A stretch of 64,000 nt of DNA. Origin: a virus. Of this stretch, positions 47,367 to 56,866 are shown piece after piece (position 1 is the first letter of the stretch; the number at the start of each line of letters is the position of its first letter). The position numbers and the translations under genes are program-made. The stretch spans positions 16,540 through 80,539 of the IMG/VR virus record IMGVR_UViG_3300020470_003428; one strand, given 5' to 3'. The notes under the pieces were generated by a model. That model worked only from the letters and a program-made list of their open reading frames with translations, ran no database searches and was not told where the DNA came from.

Positions 47367-47705
47367 GTGGCTTTTAAGTTAAACAGAGATCCTGGATTTA
47401 CGAGAGATGCTCTCAATGATATTGTTGGTGCTGAGGGTCGTGGAACTTTAGCTGGGTTAGAACCGAAAGAACGTCAAATAGATTTTACATATAAGGCATC
47501 TTCTCCAGAGAAAAAGGTTGCTGCTGTCCCACCATGGGAAGAAGGGATAGGAGGCAGGGAGTTTGGTGCTAAAGCTAATGATATGGAGCATCCAATTCAG
47601 GAAAATTTAACGGCATTTGTTCAGAAACTTCAACAAGGACCATTCCCTCTGTATCCTCCTGAGACGGATCGGATGGCAGGAGAACAAGGGCCACCAATCG
47701 CATAA
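47367..47705 (+). CDS. hypothetical protein, virion block
   Basis: 112 residues from GTG 47367 (AAAGG about 15 bases upstream). Polar, Pro-rich C-terminus. Stop overlaps the next start. Not recognised. Confidence 0.5.
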   Translation: MAFKLNRDPGFTRDALNDIVGAEGRGTLAGLEPKERQIDFTYKASSPEKKVAAVPPWEEGIGGREFGAKANDMEHPIQENLTAFVQKLQQGPFPLYPPETDRMAGEQGPPIA

Positions 47706-48292
47706 TGTTTAGAAGAAAAGCAGCCCAATTTATGGCGAAGCCAATCACCAAACGATTGGCTAGATTCGCAAAGCAATGGGGAGATGATCTCCTCCCTGGT
47801 GCTCCTGGCCAAGGAATATTAAGCCCTCGCGCTTTAGCTGAAACTGCTATTTGGTATGGTCCTGATATCTTGTTATGGCCATCGATTTCAGCAAGTATGC
47901 TCCCTGCGGGGACGTCAGCAGCCGATAGAGCAAAAGTCTTCATGCAAGACGCGGGTATAAATGTAGGAGCTTCGCTAATAGGCCAGTCCGGTGGTATTGG
48001 AATTGCAAGAGCCCTAGGAAAAGGTAAGGGAACAGGTACATTTACCACGTTAAAAACACTTGGAGACATGGGGGCTGCTCCATTAAACATGGGTGTTAGG
48101 AGACCTACAGAAACAAAAATCTATAATCAGCTAGCTGCTGAACAAGAGCAGGCTTTGATTGAGAGAATTAGAGCAGAAGAGCAGATGAAAGCTCAACAAT
48201 TTCTCCAATCTTTAATGACCGGAGGCGGTGCTTATCGTAAAGAAGACATTCTTCGTGCTCAACTTGGACTTCCTTGGGGAGGAATGAGTTAA
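47705..48292 (+). CDS. hypothetical virion-block protein
   Basis: 195 residues. Basic N-terminus, then a Gly/Ala/Ser hydrophobic stretch (GASLIGQSGGIGIARALGKG) and a Glu/Gln coiled C-terminal helix. Suggests a scaffold or internal virion protein; no recognised family. Confidence 0.5.
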   Translation: MFRRKAAQFMAKPITKRLARFAKQWGDDLLPGAPGQGILSPRALAETAIWYGPDILLWPSISASMLPAGTSAADRAKVFMQDAGINVGASLIGQSGGIGIARALGKGKGTGTFTTLKTLGDMGAAPLNMGVRRPTETKIYNQLAAEQEQALIERIRAEEQMKAQQFLQSLMTGGGAYRKEDILRAQLGLPWGGMS

Positions 48293-49744
48293 ATGGCTGA
48301 TAGTTTTCCTTTAAATCCCACTTGGGAAGAGTTGGTAGACGTTTATAGACGTTCTTTCGAGGCTAATCCTAGAAATTATGCGGATTATCGTCGTAAAGCA
48401 ACGGGATATGAGAATACTCCTCTCATGGACATGGGACAAGGCTCCCAAACATGGAATTATCTAAGGCAAGCTCTGCCTGAAAACGTAGGATCCCTGCAAT
48501 GGTTCCAAGATCAAGCAAGAAATATTCAATCTGCTAATAATTCCCCTAATTGGAGGAGAAAATTAGCTACTAATGTTATGAATGCTGTTGAAAACATACC
48601 TTTAGGTGGTTACACAGCAAAAGAAAGGCAGATGTACGCAGAAGCTCGTGCAGCTGATTACAACGTTCGAACTAAAACAGTTGATTTTAACCAAGTTCTA
48701 GATCCTAGGACTATGACAAAAGCTGCTGAAGCAGCAGGTGTCATGCCTCAGTATGTGGATATCGGTAATAATGCTAGGGTCAGGGCTGCTCAAGCTGCAG
48801 GAGTTGTTTCAGCTGATATAGCTACAGATGGTGCTCGTAATATTTGGTGGTTCTTAAATGCACCTCAGGCTGTGGCATCTATGGCAGCTTTAAGTGCTTT
48901 ACATCATGCTCAATCAGGATCTGAAAAAGTCATAAGAGACAAAGGTATATCTCAGGAGAACGTTCAAGTTCCAATGATGAAAAAACGTGGATATAGACTA
49001 GCTGCAACTCTACCTTCGGTCATCGCGATGTCTGCGGCTGTAGGGAATATCGGAAGGAAGCCAGGTTACAAGCAAGTTGTCCCTAGTGCTGAAGATCCTC
49101 GTAAAACTGCTGATCCATGGCAGGAAGCATTAAGTCGGTATTTCTTAGGTAGAACAGGACGTTTACTCCCTTATAAAGAATTTTCTAGGGAAAGACCTGA
49201 TGTTTCTCCTGATGAATACAGAAGATATAAAGCATATAGTTTCGATCAAAAAACTGATTTAAATCCGTTAGATGGTGATTTTAATATTCTGGGAGCATTA
49301 AGAGGAACAACTCAGGGGATCCATGGACCAGAAGTTAATTTCATGGGTAAGAGTATTCCTATTGGAACTGGAGTCTTACCTGTGGCAGCTGGTGTTATAG
49401 GTACTCGTATGGGTGCTAAGAAGGCGATGAAGAGATTGATAGATATGAAAGCAAAAACTTCGGATTACGGTATTGACAAGTTAAATGCATACAGCACGAA
49501 ACTGAGTGAGATGGAGGATGCTCAGAGAAGAAGAATAGATCCCGAAACCGAGGCACCATTCAGGTCAGCTAAAGAAGAGAGAGATTTTGCTGCAAGAGTA
49601 GACCGCTTAAAAATGCATAAAGATGAAATTGATTCCAAGAACCAAAGAGAAGTATTAAGACAAGCTCTTTTATATGGTGGAGCAGGTGTAACAGGTACTG
49701 CTCTTGTAGGAGAAGGGGTTGAGCAAATAAGGAGGGCAGGCTAA
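48293..49744 (+). CDS. hypothetical virion-block protein
   Basis: 483 residues with alternating polar helices and Ala/Gly segments (LNAPQAVASMAALSALHHAQ, MGAKKAMKRLIDMKA). Ends with a hydrophobic Gly/Ala helix (GGAGVTGTALVGEGVEQ). Overlap of starts and stops with neighbours indicates a transcription unit. No family recognised. Confidence 0.5.
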   Translation: MADSFPLNPTWEELVDVYRRSFEANPRNYADYRRKATGYENTPLMDMGQGSQTWNYLRQALPENVGSLQWFQDQARNIQSANNSPNWRRKLATNVMNAVENIPLGGYTAKERQMYAEARAADYNVRTKTVDFNQVLDPRTMTKAAEAAGVMPQYVDIGNNARVRAAQAAGVVSADIATDGARNIWWFLNAPQAVASMAALSALHHAQSGSEKVIRDKGISQENVQVPMMKKRGYRLAATLPSVIAMSAAVGNIGRKPGYKQVVPSAEDPRKTADPWQEALSRYFLGRTGRLLPYKEFSRERPDVSPDEYRRYKAYSFDQKTDLNPLDGDFNILGALRGTTQGIHGPEVNFMGKSIPIGTGVLPVAAGVIGTRMGAKKAMKRLIDMKAKTSDYGIDKLNAYSTKLSEMEDAQRRRIDPETEAPFRSAKEERDFAARVDRLKMHKDEIDSKNQREVLRQALLYGGAGVTGTALVGEGVEQIRRAG

Positions 49745-50442
49745 TGGCTGGATTATTCTCTGATCATGGAGTAGCAGACTCTGTAAATGCGGTTACAAAA
49801 GAGAAACAGTATGAGGCATTAGCAAGAGCTAAAGCATTCGAATTAGAACGTAAAAAAGTTATGGGTGAGAAGGCGATTGAAGCAAGTAGAAAATCAGGTC
49901 AATTACAAGCGGATGCAACTAAATATGCTGGCACAATGAATTTGTTAGGTAGTGTTGTTAGTGCTGCAACTAGTATTATTCCTCAAACAGGTGCTTATAA
50001 GAAGTGGGCTGGCAATAATTTTGGACCAAACAAGTATTCAGATGTCGCTGCATACGCAACGGATCATGGCATCTCTTATAACCAAGCTGACCATATATTG
50101 AACGGGGCTGGGACTACTTGGAATACTGACCAATCGCTGAGTTCATGGTCTCCTGCGACAGCTAGTGCTTTCTCTAACAGTATGAATAATGCGAATATAG
50201 TTAATTCGGTTAATTTTTATAATCCAAGCGGAGAATATATAGGGCATACTTATCCAGGTACAAATATTGATGCGTTTAAGACGAGTTCATTCAACCCTGG
50301 TGATAATTATTACAACTTTAATAATTCCAATGCCTTTAATAATACCTTTAGCAACTCTGTCTTGAGTAATTCTTACTCAAACAATAGCTTATACAATGAT
50401 GGTGGGTTGCTTATCCAAACAAACAAGGCTTTTGCTTTTTGA
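49744..50442 (+). CDS. Asn/Ser-rich hypothetical protein
   Basis: 232 residues. Helical first third, then an Asn/Ser/Tyr-rich tail with many short repeats (SNSMNNANIVNSVN, NNTFSNSVLSNSYSNN). Fibre- or virion-like composition. No family recognised. Confidence 0.5.
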   Translation: MAGLFSDHGVADSVNAVTKEKQYEALARAKAFELERKKVMGEKAIEASRKSGQLQADATKYAGTMNLLGSVVSAATSIIPQTGAYKKWAGNNFGPNKYSDVAAYATDHGISYNQADHILNGAGTTWNTDQSLSSWSPATASAFSNSMNNANIVNSVNFYNPSGEYIGHTYPGTNIDAFKTSSFNPGDNYYNFNNSNAFNNTFSNSVLSNSYSNNSLYNDGGLLIQTNKAFAF

Positions 50443-50445
50443 TCC

Positions 50446-50904
50446 ATGCTTAAAACAGACGTTACTTATAAACTCAATACAGATGATGAGATTACTGATG
50501 CTCTAGATCAGTACACATCTAATAAAGATAGAGAGATTGAAGGCCCTGATCCTAAGGACTTTGGGGTTCCAACTGTTGGTAGTCAGGCTAAATCGTATCT
50601 AGCGTCTCAGACCAAAGCTGGCCCATTAGGTAAATATGCCGTAGAATTTACTGGTTTTCAAAAACCTTTAGAGAGTGTTGAGTCAACGGTAGGACGAGAG
50701 ATAAATAAAAGTATTGAGGGACAAAGAGATCAGCTTTTAGGGCAAGGTATACGTATGGTGGAACAGAAACATGCAGAAGAGATGGAAGGCGACAGATTAC
50801 AAGCTCAAATAGATATTGCGCAGATGGGTGCTTCTGCAACAAAAAGTGCTGCAACCAAAGGTTTGATAGGTAGTGTGATTGTTGGTGGAGCTATCTTGTT
50901 TTAA
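50446..50904 (+). CDS. hypothetical virion-block protein
   Basis: 152 residues, start ATG four bases after the previous stop. Glu/Gln helices and a C-terminal Gly/Ala/Ile hydrophobic end (GLIGSVIVGGAILF) that could be membrane-inserting. Not recognised. Confidence 0.5.
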   Translation: MLKTDVTYKLNTDDEITDALDQYTSNKDREIEGPDPKDFGVPTVGSQAKSYLASQTKAGPLGKYAVEFTGFQKPLESVESTVGREINKSIEGQRDQLLGQGIRMVEQKHAEEMEGDRLQAQIDIAQMGASATKSAATKGLIGSVIVGGAILF

Positions 50905-50946
50905 TTTTTTTCTTCGATAGAATAACGAGCAGCGTAGGGGAAATTT

Positions 50947-51741
50947 TTGAATAAGAAACTAGAACGTACTGATCAGATTATTGATTCTTGCGTGAATACT
51001 TTTCTGTCAACAATGATGTGTTGGTCAGGGGGTAAAGATAGCATGGTACTACTCCATTTATTAAGAAGACATGGAGTAAAAATTCCGATCTTATTCTTTA
51101 GAGAACCATGGCAACCATTTAAATATGAGTTCCATGATCGAATTATTCGAGATTGGGAGTTATTGGTTTATTCATGGCATCCTTACGAATCCTTAATGCA
51201 GGAGAAAAATGGAGAGTTTGAAGTTCAAAACAGGTATGCAATCAACGGTTATACGATTTCCTGCCCTACAGGAATCGTTGATCCTGTCGATGATTTACCT
51301 TGTACTAGCTGTCTGGAAATTTTAAGACGTCCTAAACAAAAAGAACTACTTGTTCCCTATTTAGATGCTATTTGGATAGGACATAAAGGAAGCGATACGG
51401 ACTCCTTAGCAGGAGATGTTGGAATTAAATCTGAGGTTCGACAAGTTCCCGGTGGAGTATCTTCTATTTTTCCTTTAAGAGATTGGACTGATGAGGACGT
51501 ATGGAATTATATAGAAGAGCATGATGTACCTTATGACGAAAAACGATATGAAAAATTTGAAGGTAAATGGAGAGAGCGTCCTGATAGAAGGCATAATGCT
51601 GATTACGTTCATGCCTGTACTCGAAGCGTAGACAGAAGGGAAGGAGCAGAAGAGTTCCCTTATTGCAGGAAATTAAAAACAACAGTTCAAAATATGGCTA
51701 AATATGTTGTATGGACGGAACCTGTTAAGCCTGACTATTAA
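50947..51741 (+). CDS. PAPS-reductase-like PP-loop protein
   Basis: 264 residues from TTG 50947. PP-loop SGGKDSMVLLHLL (27-39). GVSSIFPLRDWTDEDVWNYIEEHDVPYD is typical of APS/PAPS reductases and DndC/sulfurtransferase relatives. The usual reductase C-terminal ECGLH motif is absent; Cys residues are CTSC, CTRS and PYC. It may use ATP to activate a sulfate or adenylate intermediate, possibly for a modification. It sits alone in the virion block, an unusual neighbourhood. Confidence 0.65.
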   Translation: MNKKLERTDQIIDSCVNTFLSTMMCWSGGKDSMVLLHLLRRHGVKIPILFFREPWQPFKYEFHDRIIRDWELLVYSWHPYESLMQEKNGEFEVQNRYAINGYTISCPTGIVDPVDDLPCTSCLEILRRPKQKELLVPYLDAIWIGHKGSDTDSLAGDVGIKSEVRQVPGGVSSIFPLRDWTDEDVWNYIEEHDVPYDEKRYEKFEGKWRERPDRRHNADYVHACTRSVDRREGAEEFPYCRKLKTTVQNMAKYVVWTEPVKPDY

Positions 51742-51768
51742 AGTCATTAGAATCAGTACATAGGAATA

Positions 51769-52386
51769 TTGTGTCTAGTTTTGGATCCTACAGATTTTGC
51801 GAAAGCAGTACGAGAGAAAGCTATTCTCGAAGAATATATAAGAAGGCAAGCCGTTGGTAGGGGTGGTCAACTAGCTCCTGTGACGATGGCATTTGGAAAT
51901 CCATTCCAAAGAGGATGGAAGAATTACGTAAATTATGTAGATGATTTTAATAGAACTGTTACTCCAAAAGTTGCTGGTTTTGCTAAAGCATATGGACCTT
52001 TAGCTGTATTAGTAGATGCTGGATTAGAAATGACAGATACTGATGATCCAGCAGCTGTCAACGTAGCGGAAGGAGTCGGCAGTGGTCTTGGATGGTGGGG
52101 AGGTGCTGCCTTGGGAGCTAAGCTCGCGGCTCCTCTTTCCTTCATCCCCGGAGCACCAATAATAGGAGGAGTTGCAGGAGGTTTAATTGGTAGTGGTGCA
52201 TTGAAAGGTGCTGCTCGTGGTGTTTACAAAGCATTTGATCCTGAAGTTGATCAAAGGAAAGCATTAAAACAGCAAGAGAGAGCTAATGAATTGTATCTAA
52301 AACAAATGGAGCCTAGACTTCAATTAATGCAGCAGATCCAAGCACTTCAAAATAGTGGCGGTCGTGCATACGATCTTCTTCAATAA
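51769..52386 (+). CDS. hypothetical virion-block protein with glycine-rich segment
   Basis: 205 residues from TTG 51769. A Gly/Ala hydrophobic segment (about 105-150: GSGLGWWGGAALGAKLA, GGVAGGLIGSGALKG) that could span or insert into membranes, flanked by polar regions and a Gln-rich tail. Not recognised. Confidence 0.5.
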   Translation: MCLVLDPTDFAKAVREKAILEEYIRRQAVGRGGQLAPVTMAFGNPFQRGWKNYVNYVDDFNRTVTPKVAGFAKAYGPLAVLVDAGLEMTDTDDPAAVNVAEGVGSGLGWWGGAALGAKLAAPLSFIPGAPIIGGVAGGLIGSGALKGAARGVYKAFDPEVDQRKALKQQERANELYLKQMEPRLQLMQQIQALQNSGGRAYDLLQ

Positions 52387-52388
52387 TT

Positions 52389-52943
52389 ATGGCAGCAAAC
52401 ATTTCTATTCCTTCTCTTTCTAGCCGAGCATATAGGCCAGTAGCTATACCTCAAACTACTGACTTGTATGGAGCCGGGGGACCAGGGACTAACGCTGGAA
52501 TGAACATGATGAATAATGTTCTGACCTCTAACGCATCACTAGGTAAAGCGTTAACCCTTCAAGCAATGGAGGACAAGAGTGCTTTGACTATTGCTGATAT
52601 GAATAATAAAGCAGCAATAGAGAAGGCGAAGATCATGTATAAAGGTCCTACTTTATTTGACAAGCTAACGGCTATTAACAGTTTGTTTGACGATGATCCA
52701 ATTCAAGTTGGAGTAGGGAATAGCAATCTGAGCAATGGTAGTGCTATTGGCTTGCCAAATGATCCAGCCACTGAAGCTTACAATGCTGCATTAAAGGAGA
52801 CACTACAGAAGGAGTTCCTTGAAAAAATGGAGCAAATCAGATTAGGGCAGAGTGAACTGACTAATTACTCTGAGATTCTTAGTAATTCGAAAGCGAATTC
52901 TATTTTGAACAATAATGCATTAAATAATGTGAATCCTAAGTAG
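52389..52943 (+). CDS. Asn-rich hypothetical virion-block protein
   Basis: 184 residues. Begins with a Ser/Pro/Gly region and ends in an Asn-rich tail (SILNNNALNNVNPK). A middle coiled helix with KMEQIRLGQSE. Not recognised. Confidence 0.5.
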   Translation: MAANISIPSLSSRAYRPVAIPQTTDLYGAGGPGTNAGMNMMNNVLTSNASLGKALTLQAMEDKSALTIADMNNKAAIEKAKIMYKGPTLFDKLTAINSLFDDDPIQVGVGNSNLSNGSAIGLPNDPATEAYNAALKETLQKEFLEKMEQIRLGQSELTNYSEILSNSKANSILNNNALNNVNPK

Positions 52944-52985
52944 AGCTAATATTAGAACAGTTCTCTTGTCGAAACTAGAAGCATA

Positions 52986-53783
52986 ATGTCGGACAACCTT
53001 ACTCTTGACAACACTAACGTAAACCAGCGGATTCTTCGGGAATATTTAAATCAAAAAAGGGATGAGCTTGAGAGGAAGTATGTCCCTGAAGCACGAGGTC
53101 TGGATGTTACTCGTTTTCTAGGCATTGATAATGCTTTCCGCTATCCAGCACTAGATAAGGCTTTCGAAACAGAAGTTTTAGAGCCTTTAGTGGCTCAAGG
53201 AATTATTGATAGGAATTCTTACAACCAGCTAATGGTTGATGGTGCCGACAGACGTATACGTAGTGGTTGGTATCACATGGGAGGAGATAAACAAAAAGCA
53301 GCCCATTTAGACCTGATCAATAATTTGCAGCTTGGGGCGAATGCTAATAGCATGCTCAACGAAAAGCAATTCCAAACAGCTGTCAACGCCATCTCACCTG
53401 GTAGTGGCACTTACCAAAATACTGTTCAAGATAATACTTTAAATGATTTAAGCAAAGCTCAAGAAATTTTGAATAAGACGAATTTGTCGAGTATACAAAA
53501 AAATAACCTTGAAAATCAGTTCACCAAAGATAAGTTTTCAAACCAAAGTTTCATAGACAAAAATATTCCTATAGAGGAATTAGGTGGAAAGACCATACAA
53601 CAACAACTAGAGCTCACTGGTCCTAATGCGATTAAAACTAGACAATTACAACAATTAATACAGCAAGGACAACAACCTCAGAATGAAGCCCTTGAACTGC
53701 AGCAACAACAGATAAAAAATCGACAGACTAAAAATTTAATTACAGGTATATTGGCTGGTGCTGCAATCTTGAAAGGTGACTAA
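52986..53783 (+). CDS. Gln/Asn-rich hypothetical virion-block protein
   Basis: 265 residues. Charged helical N-terminus (DELERKYVPEARG), then Asn/Gln-rich and a final hydrophobic AGAAIL segment. No family recognised. It is followed by the Hint-containing gene. Confidence 0.5.
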   Translation: MSDNLTLDNTNVNQRILREYLNQKRDELERKYVPEARGLDVTRFLGIDNAFRYPALDKAFETEVLEPLVAQGIIDRNSYNQLMVDGADRRIRSGWYHMGGDKQKAAHLDLINNLQLGANANSMLNEKQFQTAVNAISPGSGTYQNTVQDNTLNDLSKAQEILNKTNLSSIQKNNLENQFTKDKFSNQSFIDKNIPIEELGGKTIQQQLELTGPNAIKTRQLQQLIQQGQQPQNEALELQQQQIKNRQTKNLITGILAGAAILKGD

Positions 53784-53835
53784 TAGATCTGACTAAGATA
53801 GAAAGGATAGACGTTAAGACAGCAGTTACACCAAC

Positions 53836-56154
53836 ATGGCAGCTTTTGCATCTCAGCAGCCCATCGATGGCCTAGCCGATACTAGTTATTACCAAGAAGA
53901 ACTCGACAGAATTAGAAAGCGTGGTAACTCTGTTGTGCAAAATACTCCTCAAGGAGTGGCTGGAGGAGATAATATGATTGGTGACTTTTTAGATTTTTAC
54001 AACAGACAGAAAAGTCCTATATACGATGGTCTAGGAAATCAAATAGGTTTTAATCATGGCTATGGTGTTGAGGAAAGATGGGATCCTCAGCAACCAGGTG
54101 ATGACAAATGGATTAGTGATGAAGAGTGGGAGCAAATAAGAAATGAACCTTCTCCTCCACCAGAGCAGCGATGGCCTAACTTACCAGGGGAAGACGTAGA
54201 TGTACCTCAACCAATAGATAAAGGACTACCCGGATTAATCAACCCTGTTGAGCCTCCAGGTAATATCGATCCAGTATCTCCAAGATCTGGATATGGTAGT
54301 CGGATTGGCGCAGATCCTGATTCTATGTTCACCATGGATTTCCAAGATCAAGATGGTGACGGCACAGACGACAGACATCAAAGAGGCCCAGGTCAGCCAT
54401 ATATAACTTGGGAAGATTCAACTCCTGAGGAGAGAGGTAAATTTGGTCGTACACCGGGTGGACGTGATTCTAGGATTGGTCCTCCACCAGGGGGATGGGA
54501 AGAAGATATCATGCCTCCTGGTTGGGGTGGTTCAGGAACGCCTCCAAGAAGAGGTGAAAGTGCGGAAGACTATAGACGACGTATGCAGGAGATACAAGAT
54601 AACTGGGATAATAGAAGAAGAGAAGAACAAGAAGGTCGTAGACCACCTAGATGGCGTGGTGACGATCAAATTGGTCCAGGGGATCCTAGACCTCCTGTGA
54701 GACCGGGCTTACCTCGTCCTCCTGAGCCAAGACCAAGACCAAAGCCACCTGGACCAAGACCACCTGAGCCAAGACCACCTATTCCTAGTCCTGAGCCAAG
54801 ACCACCTATTCCTAGTCCTGAGCCAAGACCACCTAGACCAGAGCCAAGACCACCAAGACCAGAGCCAAGACCACCTAGACCTGACGGTGAATATGGTGAC
54901 CTTGTGCCATTCCCTATGCCACCGAGTTGGGAAGGATGTCCTACTCCTGACCAGCAAATTTTGCTAGCTGATAAAAGCTTGATTTTTGCAGGGGAACTCC
55001 AAGTTGGCGACAAAGTGCATACGATGCACGAGACAACATTTGAAAGTGGTGACTATGAAGTTACTCATGTAAGTTTCCATGAGCAGCCTGTTTATCTTGT
55101 TAAATTTAGCGATGATCACGAAATTAGATGTTCCGCGAGTCATAAGCTTTATTCCGAAGATAAGGAAGCTTGGGTTTCTATTAAAGAGTTAGGTTCTGGG
55201 GAGAGAGTCTCTTTATATGACGGAGAGGTTGCCTTTATTTCAGCTGAATACACTGGTGATGAAAAGGTAGTCAAGATTACGGTTGAGGACGCTCATACCT
55301 ATATTTGTGAAGGTTTATTCTCTCATAACAAGACCTTAGCTCCTGAATCACATCCAGACCATCCTGACTACGGAAAAGATCCTTCTGAATGGGGCAATAA
55401 GCGTCCAAAAGACGAAGTAGCCATAGGACGTATGTATCAAGATTATCTAGGAAGGGACGCCGATAAAGAAGGATTTCAATATTGGTTAGATCAGGTACGT
55501 TCCGGTAATCAAAGCTTAGACCAAGTCGCTGCGAATATCAAAGCTTCTCCAGAGTCGGAAGACTACAGAGCTAGCAGACCTACTCCTGTTTCTTCGGGTG
55601 TAGGGGATGAGGATTACAGAGCCGTCAGCATTAGATATGCCGAGGGACATGAGCCTTCAGATGAGCAACATCGTATTAACCAGAAGAAATTCTGGGAGGA
55701 GATACAGGGACCAACTAGGCGATTTGGCGAGAAGAGAAACGAAGAAAGACAAAAACTCGCAGAAAAAACTCCAGCTGTACCTGAGGAAAGGAAAGAGGAG
55801 GCGAAGGAGAGAAGTAGGCAATGGCAGCAAGATCGTGGTCCTATCAGAAGAGAGGAAAGAGCACCTAAGCCAAACATAGGCAGAGATCCGGAAAGAAGAC
55901 CACGGATAGAGCCTTCTAGACCTGAGCCTTCTAGACCTAAACCTTCTAAGCCTAAGCCTTCTAGACCTGAACCTTCTAGACCTGAACCTAAGCGTGATTG
56001 GTTGGAAGCCGCCTATCAAGATAATCTTGGACGTGCCGCAGACAAGGGTGGAAGAGAATACTGGGCTAATGAAGTTGCATCCGGACGTCAGACTAAAGAA
56101 CAGGTGGTGGAAAACATTCGGAGATCAGACGAATACAAGAATAGGAATAGGTAG
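53836..56154 (+). CDS. proline-repeat/DUF4214 protein with embedded Hint (intein-like) domain
   Basis: 772 residues. Order: polar N-terminus; Pro/Arg/Glu repeats (about 300-350, PEPRPP and PIPSPEP units); a Hint domain from Cys368 (CPTPDQQILL) to His497-Asn498 followed by Lys499 (EGLFSHNK), with block-B His436; a DUF4214 unit (about 533-577); a second Ser/Lys/Pro repeat; and a second DUF4214 at the C-terminus. The Hint is about 131 residues and has no visible homing endonuclease. HN followed by Lys, rather than Cys/Ser/Thr, suits a bacterial intein-like (BIL) domain, which cleaves rather than splices. Likely an adhesin or fibre protein. Confidence 0.75.
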   Translation: MAAFASQQPIDGLADTSYYQEELDRIRKRGNSVVQNTPQGVAGGDNMIGDFLDFYNRQKSPIYDGLGNQIGFNHGYGVEERWDPQQPGDDKWISDEEWEQIRNEPSPPPEQRWPNLPGEDVDVPQPIDKGLPGLINPVEPPGNIDPVSPRSGYGSRIGADPDSMFTMDFQDQDGDGTDDRHQRGPGQPYITWEDSTPEERGKFGRTPGGRDSRIGPPPGGWEEDIMPPGWGGSGTPPRRGESAEDYRRRMQEIQDNWDNRRREEQEGRRPPRWRGDDQIGPGDPRPPVRPGLPRPPEPRPRPKPPGPRPPEPRPPIPSPEPRPPIPSPEPRPPRPEPRPPRPEPRPPRPDGEYGDLVPFPMPPSWEGCPTPDQQILLADKSLIFAGELQVGDKVHTMHETTFESGDYEVTHVSFHEQPVYLVKFSDDHEIRCSASHKLYSEDKEAWVSIKELGSGERVSLYDGEVAFISAEYTGDEKVVKITVEDAHTYICEGLFSHNKTLAPESHPDHPDYGKDPSEWGNKRPKDEVAIGRMYQDYLGRDADKEGFQYWLDQVRSGNQSLDQVAANIKASPESEDYRASRPTPVSSGVGDEDYRAVSIRYAEGHEPSDEQHRINQKKFWEEIQGPTRRFGEKRNEERQKLAEKTPAVPEERKEEAKERSRQWQQDRGPIRREERAPKPNIGRDPERRPRIEPSRPEPSRPKPSKPKPSRPEPSRPEPKRDWLEAAYQDNLGRAADKGGREYWANEVASGRQTKEQVVENIRRSDEYKNRNR

Positions 56155-56186
56155 ACTGAATTCATTAGTAGTCAATTAGACGTCTC

Positions 56187-56822
56187 ATGAGTTCAGCAGC
56201 TAATAGCGGCATCAGTAGAGTTGGCCAGCAAGGGCAGCAAGCGGTCGACCAATGGAAAAATTACGTTCCTCAAAATACTGGTGCCAGTATGGTCAACCAA
56301 GGAATGGGTGCTCTTACTTCTTGGGGATTAGCTAATCCTGGTAATGAAACTATTGGAGCTTATATATCTGGTGCGAATTTAGATCTTGGGTATACCTTGG
56401 CTCGCATGGGCTTAGCTTCTCAATATCAGAATGATCAGTTGAATAATATGGCAAGGTATTCAGGTATGATGGATAACCTGCATACAGGAAATACATTGAA
56501 GTTGATGGCAGGAGAAGGAGATATAGCTAGAACTTTAATGCGCGAGCAAGGCAGATTAGGTGACAGACAACTAGGGGTGATAGGTGATCAAGACAGAAGA
56601 ACTCTTCGTGTAGCAGGACAAGAGAAGAGACTGCAGTCTCAAGAAGAAGGTTCCCAAACAAGAATGAATTACATGGGTCAAGGTTTGCAGAACAGGATGC
56701 AAGCTAAGACAGAAGGAGAGGAAGACCGTAAGACACAAAGAGATAGATATAACGAAGAGAGAAAGATGAGAGCAGATGCTCGGGGAGCTATTCGTTCTTC
56801 AGGTGCAAGATTTTTTGGTTGA
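56187..56822 (+). CDS. Gln-rich hypothetical virion protein
   Basis: 211 residues. Ser/Gln/Gly-rich start, then Leu/Gln helices and a strongly charged C-terminal helical half (GEEDRKTQRDRYNEERKM). Consistent with an internal or scaffold-like virion protein but no family recognised. Confidence 0.5.
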   Translation: MSSAANSGISRVGQQGQQAVDQWKNYVPQNTGASMVNQGMGALTSWGLANPGNETIGAYISGANLDLGYTLARMGLASQYQNDQLNNMARYSGMMDNLHTGNTLKLMAGEGDIARTLMREQGRLGDRQLGVIGDQDRRTLRVAGQEKRLQSQEEGSQTRMNYMGQGLQNRMQAKTEGEEDRKTQRDRYNEERKMRADARGAIRSSGARFFG

Positions 56823-56866
56823 TATTTTCTGAAAAATCCTAGGGGAACTTGTAGACTCGTATAAAA

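Noticed and set aside
54666-55013. Minus-strand Gly/Leu-repeat frame opposite the proline repeats
   Set aside because: It is the mirror of the Pro/Arg-repeat coding region on the plus strand; repeats make both strands open.
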